DNA of 64,000 nt, from the NCBI GenBank assembly GCA_037042915.1, contig CM073202.1, positions 1,240,001 to 1,304,000 on the forward strand, given 5' to 3'. The notes below the pieces were generated by a model that was given only the letters and a program-made list of their open reading frames with translations, was not told the DNA's origin and made no database searches. Shown piece by piece: positions 1-11,849 of the stretch (within the stretch, counting starts at the first letter, position 1; every line of letters starts with the position of its first letter). Made by a program: the position numbers and the translations under genes. Source of the DNA: Auricularia sp. M13 (Eukaryota; Basidiomycota; Agaricomycetes; Auriculariales; Auriculariaceae).

Positions 1-319
1 ATTCCAGTTGCGGCCTAGGAATACGGGATTGTGCTCGTACTGCAGACCGATCAGCACCCAGGCGTATGCAAGTCAGCGAACAGCCTGTATATACCTCTTC
101 AAAACTGTTCACAGTGTAGCCATGGTCCTTCATGACCGGCTGCGACGGGCGTCGGCGCCAGCTCATGCGGCTGCATTGGATGTGGCGCACCTTAACCTGA
201 GCGGCCAGCGCTCGCAGCAACTCTCGCGCATCGTCCTCGCCCTTCCCTGGCAAAGGGCAGATGAAGTTGATCGCGTCGTTGGGGTTGGCCTCGCGCTCGT
301 TGAGCCGTACGTGCACCAT
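1..319 (-). CDS. WLM-domain metalloprotease (Wss1/SPRTN-like), 5' part only
   Basis: WLM proteases such as Wss1 are zinc proteases that cut DNA-protein crosslinks and SUMO-linked substrates in the nucleus. Three exons can be read: 319-197, 139-95 and 39-1, with introns of 57 and 55 nt, all GT-AG and in frame. The protein opens MVHVRLNEREANPNDAINFI, continues with a helix containing ARELLRALAAQ, then PVMKDHGYTVNSFEE and the typical FLGRNWN segment. This matches the start of the WLM fold as I know it from fungal homologs. The HExxH zinc site would lie further downstream and is outside the window, so catalytic competence cannot be judged. The start codon is the first ATG giving the conserved N-terminus. 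Each exon alone is short, so the gene is easy to miss in single-frame scans. Confidence 0.8.
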   Translation of the reverse strand, partial: MVHVRLNEREANPNDAINFICPLPGKGEDDARELLRALAAQVKVRHIQCSRMSWRRRPSQPVMKDHGYTVNSFEEVYTGCSLTCIRLGADRSAVRAQSRIPRPQLE

Positions 320-1515
320 CGGATGTGGCTGGGAACAAACCGCGTCTCGGCTCTTTCCGCATCTCCTCCTCCTGCTTCTCAGTTCTCTCACGTTCTATGA
401 CGCCCCTGCTGACGAGCGCACTACCCCGCCCCCCGCTTCGACCCTTTGATTGCTCGATTTCTCGGCGCCAACTCTTTCCTTCACTGTATGAAAAGCAATC
501 AGCCTCCTGTCGGCCTGACGTCTGGGCACCCGGTCTGGCACTGATATCATTGATGCTGCCTTCGACGCTACAAATAAATGCCGCTTCTGCTCACACGGCA
601 GCTTATAGTGGGCTCAGTATCCCCACTTCGGCCCTTGCGTGTGGCACGTGCTAGGGGGTCCCAGACGATGTTATCGCCCGACTTGCTGATTCTTCGGAAC
701 TTCGAAATCTTGCCCATCGATCTCGCTGAATGCGTGGCCTCCAGTGCCTTACCCACGCGACTCAAGTTGCTATGCACCACATGTTAAATTCTGGCTTCTC
801 AACCCTCTTGACACAGCGTTCACAGTTGCCGAGCTCCCTCAGCTTCGTCAAGCTGCGTCCTGTCCGATCCGATGCTCGTCTCTCAGATCGATGGTCTGTG
901 CCCAGACATAAGCGGCATGTAATGTCATTGTAGCTCGTGATTCACCCTATCGTACCTCGGCATTGACGTTAAACAAACCGCTGCCGTCGCTGATAACTTT
1001 CAAGCAGTTGAGGTGATGCATCCCATGCTCACGATCAACTCGGGCGAACCTTCATCAGAAATACGTATGGAGAGATGGGCTCTGCAGCTGCAATGCTGGT
1101 GGCTGCGAGGAAGAGATTTCGGAAAGGGACGTTTTCACCTGCCGTTCGAGTATTCGTCAGTCTACCATGGCACGGATACCGAGACTGGGACATCCAAGGT
1201 TGTCGTCTTAATCGGGATTCTGTATCGTCAAAAACTGCAGGCTGTTTCTTCCGAGCGTGCTGGCCTCTGCGTTTTATACTCAAGTTACACCTCTACATAT
1301 CCCATACCGACCCTTCGCGGACCCCGGGATGGCGCATCTCTGGAAGGCTCCAAGAAGCAGCCGGTGGCGCTTCTGTATTACAACTCAGTTAGTCAGGAGT
1401 GTGACCGGCCCCTACTAGACGCTGACACGAAGGACAGGTGCGCCACAACCTACGTACCTGCGCGTGTAGGCCTTATCATCTTCGGCAAGGCCCTTCGTGC
1501 CATCCTCGTCTTTTC
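320..1515. other. Gap with no supported gene
   Basis: This stretch separates the divergent WLM and NLR genes and must hold both promoters. Open frames of up to 200 codons occur on the plus strand near 1013-1624, but they have no recognisable domain and poor exon-like structure. I see no repeat or RNA gene. Confidence 0.4.
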
Positions 1516-4500
1516 ATGGCACCACTACCTCCCACATCGCTACTCAGCAACGAGTTACCATCTTTGGAGACAGCTCTGGCCAATGTCACGCAAGCCCTGT
1601 CAGATCTCGTCGCTATGGGCCTGAAAAAGGTCCTCATTATGCTTGTGTGCCGTGATAAGGCTGACTCCTTTTGTAGTCAAAGGACAAGAACGAAGTTATT
1701 CGCGCTGCGCGGGACTTCACAGACCTCGCTGGGGTATTTGTTTCCGCAGTAGTCCTTTCGTCTCCCCGACAACAGCCGCACGATTCAGCGTTCCTTTCGG
1801 TGGCCGCTGTAATTGTTGCATGCGAGTAAGTACGTCTCGCAACTATGCATCGAGTTCTCAACGATCGCAGAATATTCGAAGGCGTCGTCACTATCATCAA
1901 AGGGTATGCGACCCAGAGCGCGAATAAAGCCCCGAACTTGTTTGGCCGCATGGCGTCGTCCGTCAGTCAAGCCGTAGGGAAGCTTACGTCAAGCGACCCT
2001 GTCCAAGTACCGAAGAGAGCCCTCGAATCCTACAGCGAAGCTATGAGGACGCTCATGCAAATTCTACACGTAGGTCGCTCAGGGGATGGACGCTATGGGG
2101 CATAACTGAGCTGCGCGACAGATCGACCATTTGGCGAATACGCCCAAGTGTCTCTTGATCGAGGATCCGGCGCTGGGGCGCACTCAGGAGGCCAAGAAAC
2201 CTGTGAGTTCGAGGCATGTGTCTGCCTCGCCTGCAGCCCTGACTTCTCCGCAGATCGCGTTTGTTACCGTCCTCGAGTCTAGCGTTCGGCCGTCTCACTG
2301 AATTTGCCAGGCCGTTGTTTACCGCTGGACAGGCCGCGCAAGAGCAGTCCCAATTCGCGCTTCGGCTCCTGGCGTGTATATTCGAGGGTGCAGACGTCTT
2401 GGCCCCACTGAAAGCTGCGTGCCTAGCCCTCCATGAGATAGTCAGACACATAGAGGTCAGTCCTCTGAATCAAGTCGCCATGCACGAGCCGTATATCTAA
2501 TACCCTTTGTAGAAGGCCTGCACGGTCCACGAGCAACAGAATCGTTTGATCAAATTGATCGAGAGTTGGTGGAAACGTATGCGCACGCTCTATGACCAGG
2601 TCGGCGACTCGCCAGCTCTGCGCAATGTTTTCACGGTATTTCACTGGTGCGTGTTATCCTGGTCATACGGGAGGCTTCCCTTTGTATTTACCTCTCTGAA
2701 GCGACATGCTGCGCATAACCGTCGAGCTGACAATGGTCGACAAGTCAAAAATCACGTCCGCTCTTACCGCGGAGACTGTTCTCGAGTTCATCCGCGGGAA
2801 GGAGCGTAACCTCCAAGACGCTGAGTGGACGGTTGTTGTGCGTACGGTCTGCCGAGGAGAACTTCGATTACGGGCTAACTAATCACCTGGTCAGGTGAGC
2901 ACAATGACCGTCACCGCCGGAGACGTGACAAAGATCAGTGAACGTTTGCTTCTCCTGGACACGACTTTGCAGGAAAAATTCGATCACGTGCGGACTGGAC
3001 TTCAGGGTCTCCTCCAAAGTTTAGAACGTGCCGAGCGAGCACGAGCGACGCACCGCAAATTCCTTGTTGGAATCCTCGTCGGCTTACTCGCATGCGGCGT
3101 CGGTGTACTCTTGCAGCTGCACAGGCAGCGCAGTACTCATGCTGCTGTCATGAAGACATCCGACATAGTCGACGCTTCCCGAACAGAACAGCAGCAGGCA
3201 TTCGAAGCTGTCCATACCAACTTTGAATACAACATCGAGCTCCACTCCAAGACCCACAAGTACCTCGAGAGCTTTGTGGTACAATATAGCGCTAGGTGAG
3301 TTCTGCATTCTACTTTCTCCTGGCGGGGCTGAGCATGTTGGCGTCTTGCAGAGAGAATACCACCTCCTCGCGACAGTTCTCCAAGCCAGGCCTTGTTCGG
3401 GGTCGTGACCGAGAAATCCGAACCGTAGTCGACGCGATTCTGGCACTCCCTGGTGCAAATATCGCAATCCTCGGACCAGGTGGAATCGGGAAGACGACTG
3501 TGGTACTGGCGGCTTTCTATCATGCCGAAGTCAAGCAGCGCTTCGATAATCGACTCTACTCTGTGTCGAGCGAGGCCGCTCTGGATGCGAACGCGCTGAT
3601 GGCAGATATCGGCCGTGTGCTCAACCTGCCATCCAAGGCCAACATGCTCCCAGAGGTCATTCGCTACTTCGAAAGCCAGCCCCCCAGCCTCCTCTTCATT
3701 GACAATGTGGAGACGATCTGGATTTCGAACGATCAGAACGTTGCATCAGGCGCTGAGGATGCTTTTCGGTCCTTGGCGAGCATACCTCATCTTACACTTG
3801 TCGTGACGATTCGCGGTACGGACGCCCCGAGTATCTTCAGTGCTCGCTCTCGCTTTCATATCCCAGCGCTATCTCTGGAAGACGCACGCAGTATGTTTGC
3901 CGACATTGCACCAGACTATCCCAATTCCGAGGCGTCGGCAACGGACGAGCTACTCCGCGCGGTAGACGGTGTACCCCTTGCGATCGAGCTGCTGGCGCGG
4001 TTGTCTGCAATACCAGGAACCACGCCGTCACTTCTGCTCGAGCGTTGGAACGATTGCCATCTCGACATTCTCGAGGCGGAGTTGAATGGGGTGCACAAGA
4101 GCATCAGCCGCTCTGTCAACGTCTCTCTGTCCTTTCTCCCCGACAAGACCAAGGACCCAGAGCCGCTACAGCTCCTTGCCCTCTCCAGCCAGCTTCCGGA
4201 TGGCTTGCAGCGGACACTATTCCAGCGCCTCAAAGCAGGACGTTCGTTTCACCATATCAACAAAGCCGCTCAGACACTTGAGCTCCACGCGCTCATGTAC
4301 CGAGACCCCGCCGGCACGTACAGGTCTCTCGGCCCCATCCGCCTTTATGTTTCGCACGTCTACTCTCCGGCGCCAGCGCAGTACGACGCCATGCTCAAAA
4401 TCTACTTCGATATAGCATGGAAGGCCCGCACGAGGGGTACTGTGGCACCCAATGAGTCAGCCGAGAATGCTGCAGGACTTATTCGAGAATACGCAAACAT

Positions 4501-5485
4501 TAAGAGCGTGTTACTTCGCCACGCTCAGGGTGGTTTAGAGATATCACTCGGATTTCTCGAAGCCGTCCTCGACATAACAGGGTTTGGAAACGAGAGACCA
4601 TCTTCGTGCTTGCTCGTCCATGCTTGCTTGGACCGCCTCATGCCAAATGGGCGTGAGATGGGCAAAGCAGATCATATTACGCGACCACAGCTCATGGCGA
4701 CATATATGGTCGGCATGTGTTATGCTCGCCGCTTCGACGTCGAACGCGCGATGGAGTACTTGGAGCGCACGTCGACCCTTGCCTCAGCTGGCACGCCGGA
4801 CTCTGCCCACTTTCGCGCACAGTCGAACCTAGACATGGGGATTTTGCTCTTGGAGGCTCGCCCAGACGACGCAATCGTCCGCCTTCAGCTCGCTGCCACG
4901 CTCTACTCGTCTCTCGGGCTCCGCAATCAGCATATGCTGGCTATGTCGCTTATTGCCGCTATGCCCAACAGCAGGGCTGATTCCAGCTCCATCGTGGGTA
5001 TCATTCGTGAATGCGATAAGTTCATGGCGCAGAGTGAGCTGGGCGCGCTCTCGTGCTTTCCGCTCATCATTGGCGCGGACCTTGACGCGGACCAGTTAGC
5101 CGCGGTCGAGCCCTACCTCGATAATGCGCAGGCTCTAATGATGGCCCGCAGCGACGTGGACGGAGTTGCATTGTGCCTCGATTTCCGAATACGCATCCAT
5201 TGCAAGGGCAATGGATGCGACGGGATGGCCCAGAAATTGATCGCAGAGGCTCGCGCGCTAGTTCGGCTACCTCATATCACCAAGACTGCAGAGGCTCGAC
5301 TCGCACCCATACTCGCAACGGACCTTATATTTCAAGGGAAGCTCGAGGAGGCGCTTGCACTCGTTGAGAAAGCTGCAATCGTGGCTAAAGCGCGTGGAAT
5401 GCAGACCACACTCGATCGGGTCGCGATACAGGCCAAGGTGCTCAAAGAGATCATGGGTACCAAGAGGCGCCAGAAATCATCGTAA
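1516..5485 (+). CDS. NLR-like STAND NTPase: helical N-terminus, one TM helix, NB-ARC, TPR-like repeats
   Basis: STAND NTPases of this type act in fungal non-self recognition and regulated cell death. The N-terminal exons (1516 to about 3295, with many introns near 50 nt) encode helical segments such as MAPLPPTSLLSNELPSLETA and KLIESWWKRMRTLYDQV, reminiscent of HeLo/MLKL-type four-helix domains. A hydrophobic helix, FLVGILVGLLACGVGVLLQL, lies near 3060-3120. After the intron at 3298-3350, one long exon carries the NTPase: P-loop ILGPGGIGKTTVV, Walker B LLFIDNVETIW, RNBS-like LVVTIRGTDAP and GVPLAIELLARL (GLPL-like). About 350 helical C-terminal residues look like degenerate TPRs. I could not place one exon junction near 2.26 kb cleanly in frame. 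Start and 5' exon borders are provisional. The NB-ARC call is firm; the HeLo-like call is inference. Confidence 0.8.
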
Positions 5486-5740
5486 TGTCGCTGTCCGACC
5501 TCGATCTGTGTATGTATAGTAGTTACAAGCATGGTCCATTTCTTGGAGATCAACGCGTCCGTACAATCATAGGCTATTCCGATCTGAACGAATTAAGGAG
5601 GGGAGAGTGTCTGTTGGTAAGGGTACCGGTGAACTGTTCACGGTCTGTAAATCACAGCAACACTTTCGAAGACTCCAACCAAGTCAATCCTACGTACTAT
5701 TCCAGGCGAACTAAGATGGTATCTTTACGAACATGGATAT

Positions 5741-6349
5741 TTACGAAGGCGGCGGGACGCCGACTCCGTAGTTTTTGAGGTCTCCGAGACCCTTGGAAAT
5801 GAAGCAGCATTCGTCGCTGCCTCCGGCTCGGAACTGGTAGCATTTAATGACACCACGGAACTCCAGCCCAATCTTCTCCTGCACGCGCCGGCTGCGAGCA
5901 TTTTTCGGCGAGCAGAAGCCAAGTACTCCGGGGAGGCCACGCTCCTTCTGAAGCCATTCGATGGTGGCCTTGGCAGCCTCCGTCGCGTAGCCCTTGTTGT
6001 TCTCCTCCTCGATGATGGCGAACCCGATGTCGGGCAGCGTGATGATGCTGTCCTTCCCGCGCATGACGCTGATGGCGCCGATGTGCTTGCCACTGTCCTT
6101 GAGCGACACGAGGAAGTTGCCGTAGCCGTTGCGCTCGTACTCCTCGACGAAGCGGACGCCAATGCGCTCGCGCGCCTTCTCGACGTTCGTGATGTCCGTC
6201 TTGCCCTCGCCCGCGATGAAGAGCGGCTCGTTGTAGAGCTTGACGAGGAACTCGCAGTGCTCGTCCGTCGGGAGGAACTGCGTGATGCGGAGGCGCTCCG
6301 ACTCAATGGCGAAGTTGGGGTCCATGGCTGGTGTTGAGCATGTCGACAT
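5741..6349 (-). CDS. GNAT family N-acetyltransferase, RimJ/RimL type
   Basis: This single-exon gene encodes about 202 aa. It resembles Acetyltransf_3 proteins, which move an acetyl group from acetyl-CoA to an amine. The N-terminus has the usual ESERLRITQFLPTDEHCEFL opening, the centre has a DIGFAIIEEENNKGYATEAA stretch matching the acetyl-CoA loop (motif A), and near the end comes NARSRRVQEKIGLEF, the typical N-x-x-S/R-x-x-V-x-E-K-x-G-F pattern. I chose the ATG at 6349 because it begins MSTCSTPAMDPNF; a second ATG at 6325 is equally possible. The substrate cannot be told from sequence: it may be a small molecule or a protein N-terminus. There is no link to the neighbouring lam genes beyond proximity. 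Confidence 0.8.
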   Translation of the reverse strand: MSTCSTPAMDPNFAIESERLRITQFLPTDEHCEFLVKLYNEPLFIAGEGKTDITNVEKARERIGVRFVEEYERNGYGNFLVSLKDSGKHIGAISVMRGKDSIITLPDIGFAIIEEENNKGYATEAAKATIEWLQKERGLPGVLGFCSPKNARSRRVQEKIGLEFRGVIKCYQFRAGGSDECCFISKGLGDLKNYGVGVPPPS

Positions 6350-6632
6350 CGTCAAACTCTGCTCTAAATACTGTCGAGCATGCCGCCTGCGAGTCAATGT
6401 GGTCTTCGTCGGGCCCGCAAAAGCCCGCAGCCAGATTCTCACCGTGACTCCCAACCACTGAATCAGTGGCTGCGAAAATACCGCAGTCGACAGCGAAGGT
6501 TGCGGATCAGTGCGATTATCAGATTCATCCGGCCTCCTGCACCCTTTGACTCGTTCGGTAGCTCGCGGGTCCTATTACATAGGGCAGTAACAAAATTTTG
6601 CAAGCGCATATGTCCCACGACGGAAGATGATA

Positions 6633-7554
6633 TCAAACGCTGGGATAGAGCTTTTCGTTGAGCCTATCGATGACCTTGCGCACAGCTTGGACGTTGTCGA
6701 CGGCCGTTTTCATGTCCGAGTGGATGCAGACGCTGAACGGCCGGCCTCTGAGGCCCATCTTGAAGCCCACTGATGAGCCCTGGACATAGGTAGTGCCCTC
6801 CTCCGCTATCCTACGCACGCGCTCGGCGCAATCCTCGGGCGACATGGTCTTGCTCTGCGCAACGGGCAGCAGCTTGCCGTTCGCGTCGTACTCGATATCC
6901 ACGTAGACCTCCGGCACGAACGGCACGTCCAGATCCCTGCAGACCTCCTCGTGAAGCGTGCCCGGAAGACCATCTGGACAGCGCTGGTAAGCTCAAGAGG
7001 TGGTACGCTGGCAGTCGCTTACAATACGGGACCTTGAACGCGGCTACCGCTCGAACAGCTGCTTCACATATCTCCCTGCTTGTGAGAAGATAGAAGTATA
7101 GGCTTCCGTGAGGCTTGACATGGTCGAGCGGCACGCCTTCCAGCTGGCAGAACGCGGCGACTGCTCCAACTTGGTATGTGATAAGATCTCCAACCTCTTG
7201 CGCGCTGAGCGTAATAGTGCGTCGGCCTTTTCTCTAGGTCAGCCAGATGTATTGTCGAACACCTCGTCGTACCGAAGCCTGCGAGGTCGAAGAAGCCCGG
7301 GTGCGCGCCGATGCCAACATTATGAGCTTTCCCCAACTTGACGGTCGTGTGGAGCGTCGTTGGGTCTCCGGCATGTCCACCTGCGGCTACATTCGCAACG
7401 TCGATATGCGGCATAATTGCAGCATCGTCGGCGAGGATCCAGCGACCGAACGACTCGCCCATCTGCCGGCGCCGCGTAAAGAGACGTCATTAACGATGGC
7501 ACTGAAGCTCACGTCGGCGTTGAGGCCAATCTTCTTCAAAACAGCGGGTGCCAT
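6633..7554 (-). CDS. lamB: LamB/YcsF (PxpA-like) lactam utilisation protein
   Basis: LamB/YcsF proteins are TIM-barrel-like proteins. In bacteria PxpA works with PxpB and PxpC to open 5-oxoproline at the cost of ATP; in Aspergillus nidulans lamB is needed to use 2-pyrrolidinone. The first exon is only 42 nt (7554-7513, MAPAVLKKIGLNAD), joined across a 50-nt intron to MGESFGRW, giving the family signature LNADMGESFG. Further marks are ANVAAGGHAGDP, VGIGAHPGFFDLAGFG, LDHVKPHGSLYFYL, GLPGTLHEEVC and PFVPEVYVDIEYD, ending with the C-terminal DNVQAVRKVIDRL helix. Two further introns (around 7240 and 7000) restore frame. The protein is about 250 aa, full length for the family. It is divergent from the carboxylase fusion at 7806, its expected partner. 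Confidence 0.9.
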
Positions 7555-7805
7555 GGTCTGCCTCGGCGATGATGACCCGGTCAGAACTCGACGCTACGAG
7601 GGTCTCGCCCTGGAGTGGAGAGACGACAAGGTCAGCTGGTTACGACAGTGGACGCCTGCGGCAGAACTTGACGGCAGGGGGTCAAAGGCACCGATTATCT
7701 ATGTACGTTACTGCAGGCGCGGCGCGGCTCACCGGGCCCCTATCTGCTTAGAAAAGGCGACGCGACCCCACACCGTGGCACACACTATCAAGGCCCAGCA
7801 TCCCA
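7555..7805. promoter_or_regulatory. Shared lamB/lamA divergent promoter with two GATA-type sites
   Basis: The 251 bp between the two start codons must drive both genes. On the minus strand it holds two HGATAR matches, AGATAA (7695-7700, read as TTATCT) and AGATAG (7740-7745, read as CTATCT), the consensus of AreA/NIT2-type nitrogen GATA factors. Two such six-base sites can occur by chance, but position and pathway fit nitrogen control. I see no clear TATA box. Confidence 0.4.
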
Positions 7806-10800
7806 ATGTCGCCCACATCGGGATTCACTGCTTCGAGGGGAGCGTTCACGCCGCAGGCGCTTCGGGTCGTCCTTGTCGCGAACCGGGGAGAAATCGCCCT
7901 CCGACTCATCCGCTGTGCGAAAGCACTGGGCCTCAAGACTGTTTCGGTGTATACACCCGAGGACGAAGGCGCGCCGCACAGGTGGGTCGGTATTCCAGCG
8001 CTGGATGAGACGCAAGTCTGACTATCTCCAGGGCTGCAGCGGACACGAGCGTACTCCTCCTTGGGAAGGAGGCAGAAGGCAAGGGCTACCTTGACCAGGA
8101 TGGCATTATCAAGGCAGCTCTCGGCAATGGCGCACAGGCCATTCTGCCTGGATACGGGTTTCTCTCCGAGAATGCATTGTTTGCCTCCAAAGTCGAGCAG
8201 GCTGGTCTCGTCTTCGCGGGACCTACGCCAGAGACCATCAAGGAACTTGGTCTGAAGTTTCGTGCGCGAGAGCTCGCAGAGCAGGCCAGCGTCCCGTGCG
8301 TTCCAGGGAGCAGCCTCATATCCGACCTCGAGCATGTTCGTAGCGAGGCGCAGAGGATTGGCTTTCCCGTGATGCTCAAAGCGAGTTCCGGTGGTGGCGG
8401 CATGGGTCTGCAGGTGGTCCGCACACCGGAGGACCTGGAAAGCGCATACAACACCGTTACGGGTCGTTCCAAGAGTCTCTTTGGCGACGCGGACTGCTTT
8501 TTGGAGAAATACGTGGAACACGCGCGGCACATCGAAGTACAAATATTTGGCAACGGCGCTGGCGATGTGGTCCACTTTGAATGCTCCATTCAACGCAGAC
8601 ACCAGAAGATCATCGAAGAGGCGCCGTCGCCTTTCGTCATGTCTCGCCCGGGTCTCCGAGAGAGCATGGTTCGCTGCGCTGTGTCGCTGGCGCAGTTGAC
8701 CCGCTATCGCTCTGCTGGCACAGTTGAATTCCTCGTCGATGATGACACCGCCGAGTTCTACTTCCTCGAGGTCAACACGCGTATTCAAGTGGAGCACCCC
8801 GTCACGGAGATCGTATGGGATGTCGATATTGTGGCTCTGATGCTGCAGCAAGCCGACTTCCAGCTGCAGGGCGAGTTTGGCATCCCGAAGGACACACTCC
8901 TGGCGCTTCAGCAAGCCTCGCCGAGCGGTCACGCCATCGAAGCTCGCGTGTATAGCGAAAATCCGCTCAGGGCATTCGCGCCGAGCCCTGGCCTTCTCCA
9001 GCTTGTCGAATGGACAACCGACCCCGACGTGCGCATCGATAGCTGGGTTAGCACTGGCACCGCCGTCACGCCAAGCTTCGATCCTCTCCTTGCCAAAGCT
9101 ATCTGCAAGGGCCCTTCGCGGAACGAAGCAGTTCACAGGCTTTTGAGGCTTCTCCGCGAGTCCAAGGTGTACGGCCCGACCAACATCGACTTCCTAGCCG
9201 CCGTCATCGAATCGCCACAGTTCAGGTCCGGCTATACGTTAACCAGCTTCCTCACGGCGTCAGGCTTCGAGTACAAACCCGCCGCTGTCGAAGTGCTGGA
9301 GCATGGCCTGTCGGTCTCTGTCCAAGATCGGGGCCGGCCTCGAGTAGGCCATGGCGTGCCCGTCTCGGGGCCCATGGACCAACTATCGTTCCGCGTGGCG
9401 AATGCTATCGTAGGCAACGACGAGTACACCGAGGCTCTTGAGATCACTCTGCGCGGACCCACGCTCAAGTTTCACTGCGCCGCTGTTGTAGCGCTGGCCG
9501 GCGCAGAGATGGCGCTCACCGTCGACGACCAACAAGTCGACATGTATACCGCCCTTGCTATCAAGGCTGGCTCTGTGCTGAAGATTGGTGCCATCGTCGA
9601 GGGTGGGTGTCGTTCCTACCTGGCCATTCGCGGCGGCTTCCCGACAATTCCCGAGTACTTGTCGTCCAAGTCAACTTGTGCAATGCTGGGTATCGGTGGT
9701 CATCAGGGTCGCGATCTCAGAATGGGCGACGTTCTCTTCCTCGACCCTCACCAAAGCCTATCAGCAGGCTTTTCCCTGCCAGACGCGCTTCGCTATAATC
9801 ATATTCTTGACGCCTTTTCGAAGGAAGCAAAGACTATTGAACTCTATTGCATGCGAGGTCCCTTCGACGATGATGAGTATATCACTGCTGAGGGTAGGAG
9901 GACGATATATTCGAAAGCAATGAACGTGACACCAAACGTGGCGCGTTCGGGCATCCGCCTGGAGGTCGCGCAGCTCCAGTGGTCAAGGAGTGACGGTGGG
10001 CAAGGCGGCAGGTGCGTCTATATGACCCTTTCTTATTTCAGCCATTGCTCATGGAGCCGTTTCTGCCATAGCCATCCCAGCAACCTCCTCGAGTTTTCGT
10101 ATTGTTGCGGCGGGCTCAACTGGAATGGCGACACTCCCGTCATACTGGGAGTGGATGGTCCCGATCTCGGCGGCCTCCTCATCAGCAGTACGCTCGTCTC
10201 GTCCGAGTTCAGGATGGGCCAAATCGCTGCGGGTGGGAAGGTTGCGTTCGTCCCGATTACCTACGAGCAGGCTTCGCTACTACGAAAGCGCCAAGACAAG
10301 TTCGTTCTCGATATCGCAGAGGCGGCTTCTCGTGGAAGCAAAACGACTGGCATCTCGCCTTTAGACATGACCATCGACAACATTCGTCCCTACGATCAGC
10401 TGCCGTCGTCTGTCATCAAGCGCTTGGATGCATCGTCTTCTCGCCCTGAGATGCGCTTGCGTGCTTGCGCCGACCGCGGCGTTATGCTCGAGTACGGCGA
10501 GATGAAGGCCGACACCGTTACTCGCGCTCGGATCGAACTGCTGCTCCGCGCCATCGAGTCCAAGAACGTTCCAGGGATCCAGTTCATCGACCCATTGATT
10601 CGCACCCTCATGGTCAAATTCGACCCTCGTAGCATCTCACAACAGGAAGTTGTCGACCTCATCATCGCGACCTCAGCTACGCTCCCCAGTGCGGCGGGGG
10701 CGAAGATCCCCTCCAAGGTTTGGAAACTGCCAATTTGCTTCGACCATCCCTCCATCCACGCTGCTGTGGATCGATACAAGACGACCGTCCGAAACAAGGC

Positions 10801-11744
10801 TGTCTACCTAGACGATAAGCCCGGAACTGACCAACGTGGGTATCTAGCCAAGGCGAATGGTCTCGCCGGCCCGAAGGAGGTCGAGGATGCACTCCTTTCG
10901 TGCGAGCTCCTCGTATTTGGAAACGGATTCTATGTTGGTTTGTGCTGGCGGTGTCTATTGTTCTTTCTCTCGCTGAAAGGTCGTAGGAACACCGATTCTT
11001 CTATCTAAGGACCGTCGCACTAGGCTGCGATGCCAGAAGAAGAACCCTACACGCCTTTCAACGCCAGCGGGCGCCTTTGGTTGGGGCGGTAGCTGCGGTG
11101 CCATTTACGGCGTCGAAAGCCCAGGCGGTTACTGCCTTTTGGGTCGGACGCTCCCCTGCTGGCGGACGTATGGAAACGCACCAGGCTTCGCGCCCAGTCA
11201 GCCTTGGCTTCTCGGCTCGTTTGACACCATCACCTTTTACCGCGTGTCAGTCGAGACATACGACGAAATCTATGCCTCGTTCCTCGCGGGCTCGTGGCGA
11301 TGGGATGTTCATGAAGCAGACTTCGACGTGGCCCAGCACACTGCGTTCGAGCGGGAGACCGCGGCTGAGGCGGACGAGTACGAAGCCAGGCAGGCCGTGT
11401 GCGTCAAAGCCTGCGAGGACGAGGAAGCAATACTATACCAGGCGTGGCGCGACGAGGAGGCCAAGAAGCTCGACGCTCGTGGGCAGGCTTCACAGCAGGC
11501 TGGAAGCGACTGGGCAAATGACCCCAATGCCATCGCTATCTCGGCGCCCATGGCGGCCTCGGTCTGGAAGGCGGTCGATGTTGGTACGAAGCTGAAGAAG
11601 GACGAACCTGTCGTCATCCTCGAGGCGATGAAGACCGAGATCCCTTGCAAGGCCACGACAGACCTCGTCATCAAGGCTGTTGTCGTGAGCCTGGGCTCGG
11701 CAGTCCAGCCAGGCGACGTCCTGGCGTACGCCTTGCCTCAATGA
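7806..11744 (+). CDS. lamA: Biotin carboxylase-PxpC-PxpB-biotinyl fusion (LamA, urea carboxylase-like)
   Basis: Exons 7806-7981, 8032-10011, 10072-10937 and 10987-11744 join in frame to 1259 aa. Order of domains: biotin carboxylase (residues ~15-470; [58 protein letters not shown]); PxpC/KipA-like (~490-800; [39 protein letters not shown]); PxpB/KipI-like (~800-1050; [17 protein letters not shown]); a linker with [14 protein letters not shown]; and a biotinyl domain with the biotin lysine in EAMKTE. This is the urea carboxylase half of Dur1,2 without an allophanate hydrolase amidase domain. Next to LamB it most likely forms an ATP- and biotin-dependent lactam-opening system, as genetics suggests for A. 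nidulans lamA. The GGGGMG loop departs from GGGGKG of acetyl-CoA carboxylases, as usual in urea carboxylases. The first three exons have ordinary GT-AG borders. Confidence 0.9.
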
Positions 11745-11849
11745 GCGAAACTATATTCTGCTCTGCATGCAATCGTATTGTAAGTGTACTACCAAATTAC
11801 ACCGGATCATGTCTCTTCTGGACAGCGCATTCTATGGGTCTCGTGAGTA

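Noticed and set aside
5725-6306. Ser/Arg-rich minus-strand frame inside the GNAT gene
   Set aside because: It is the shifted frame of the GNAT exon, with low-complexity translation.
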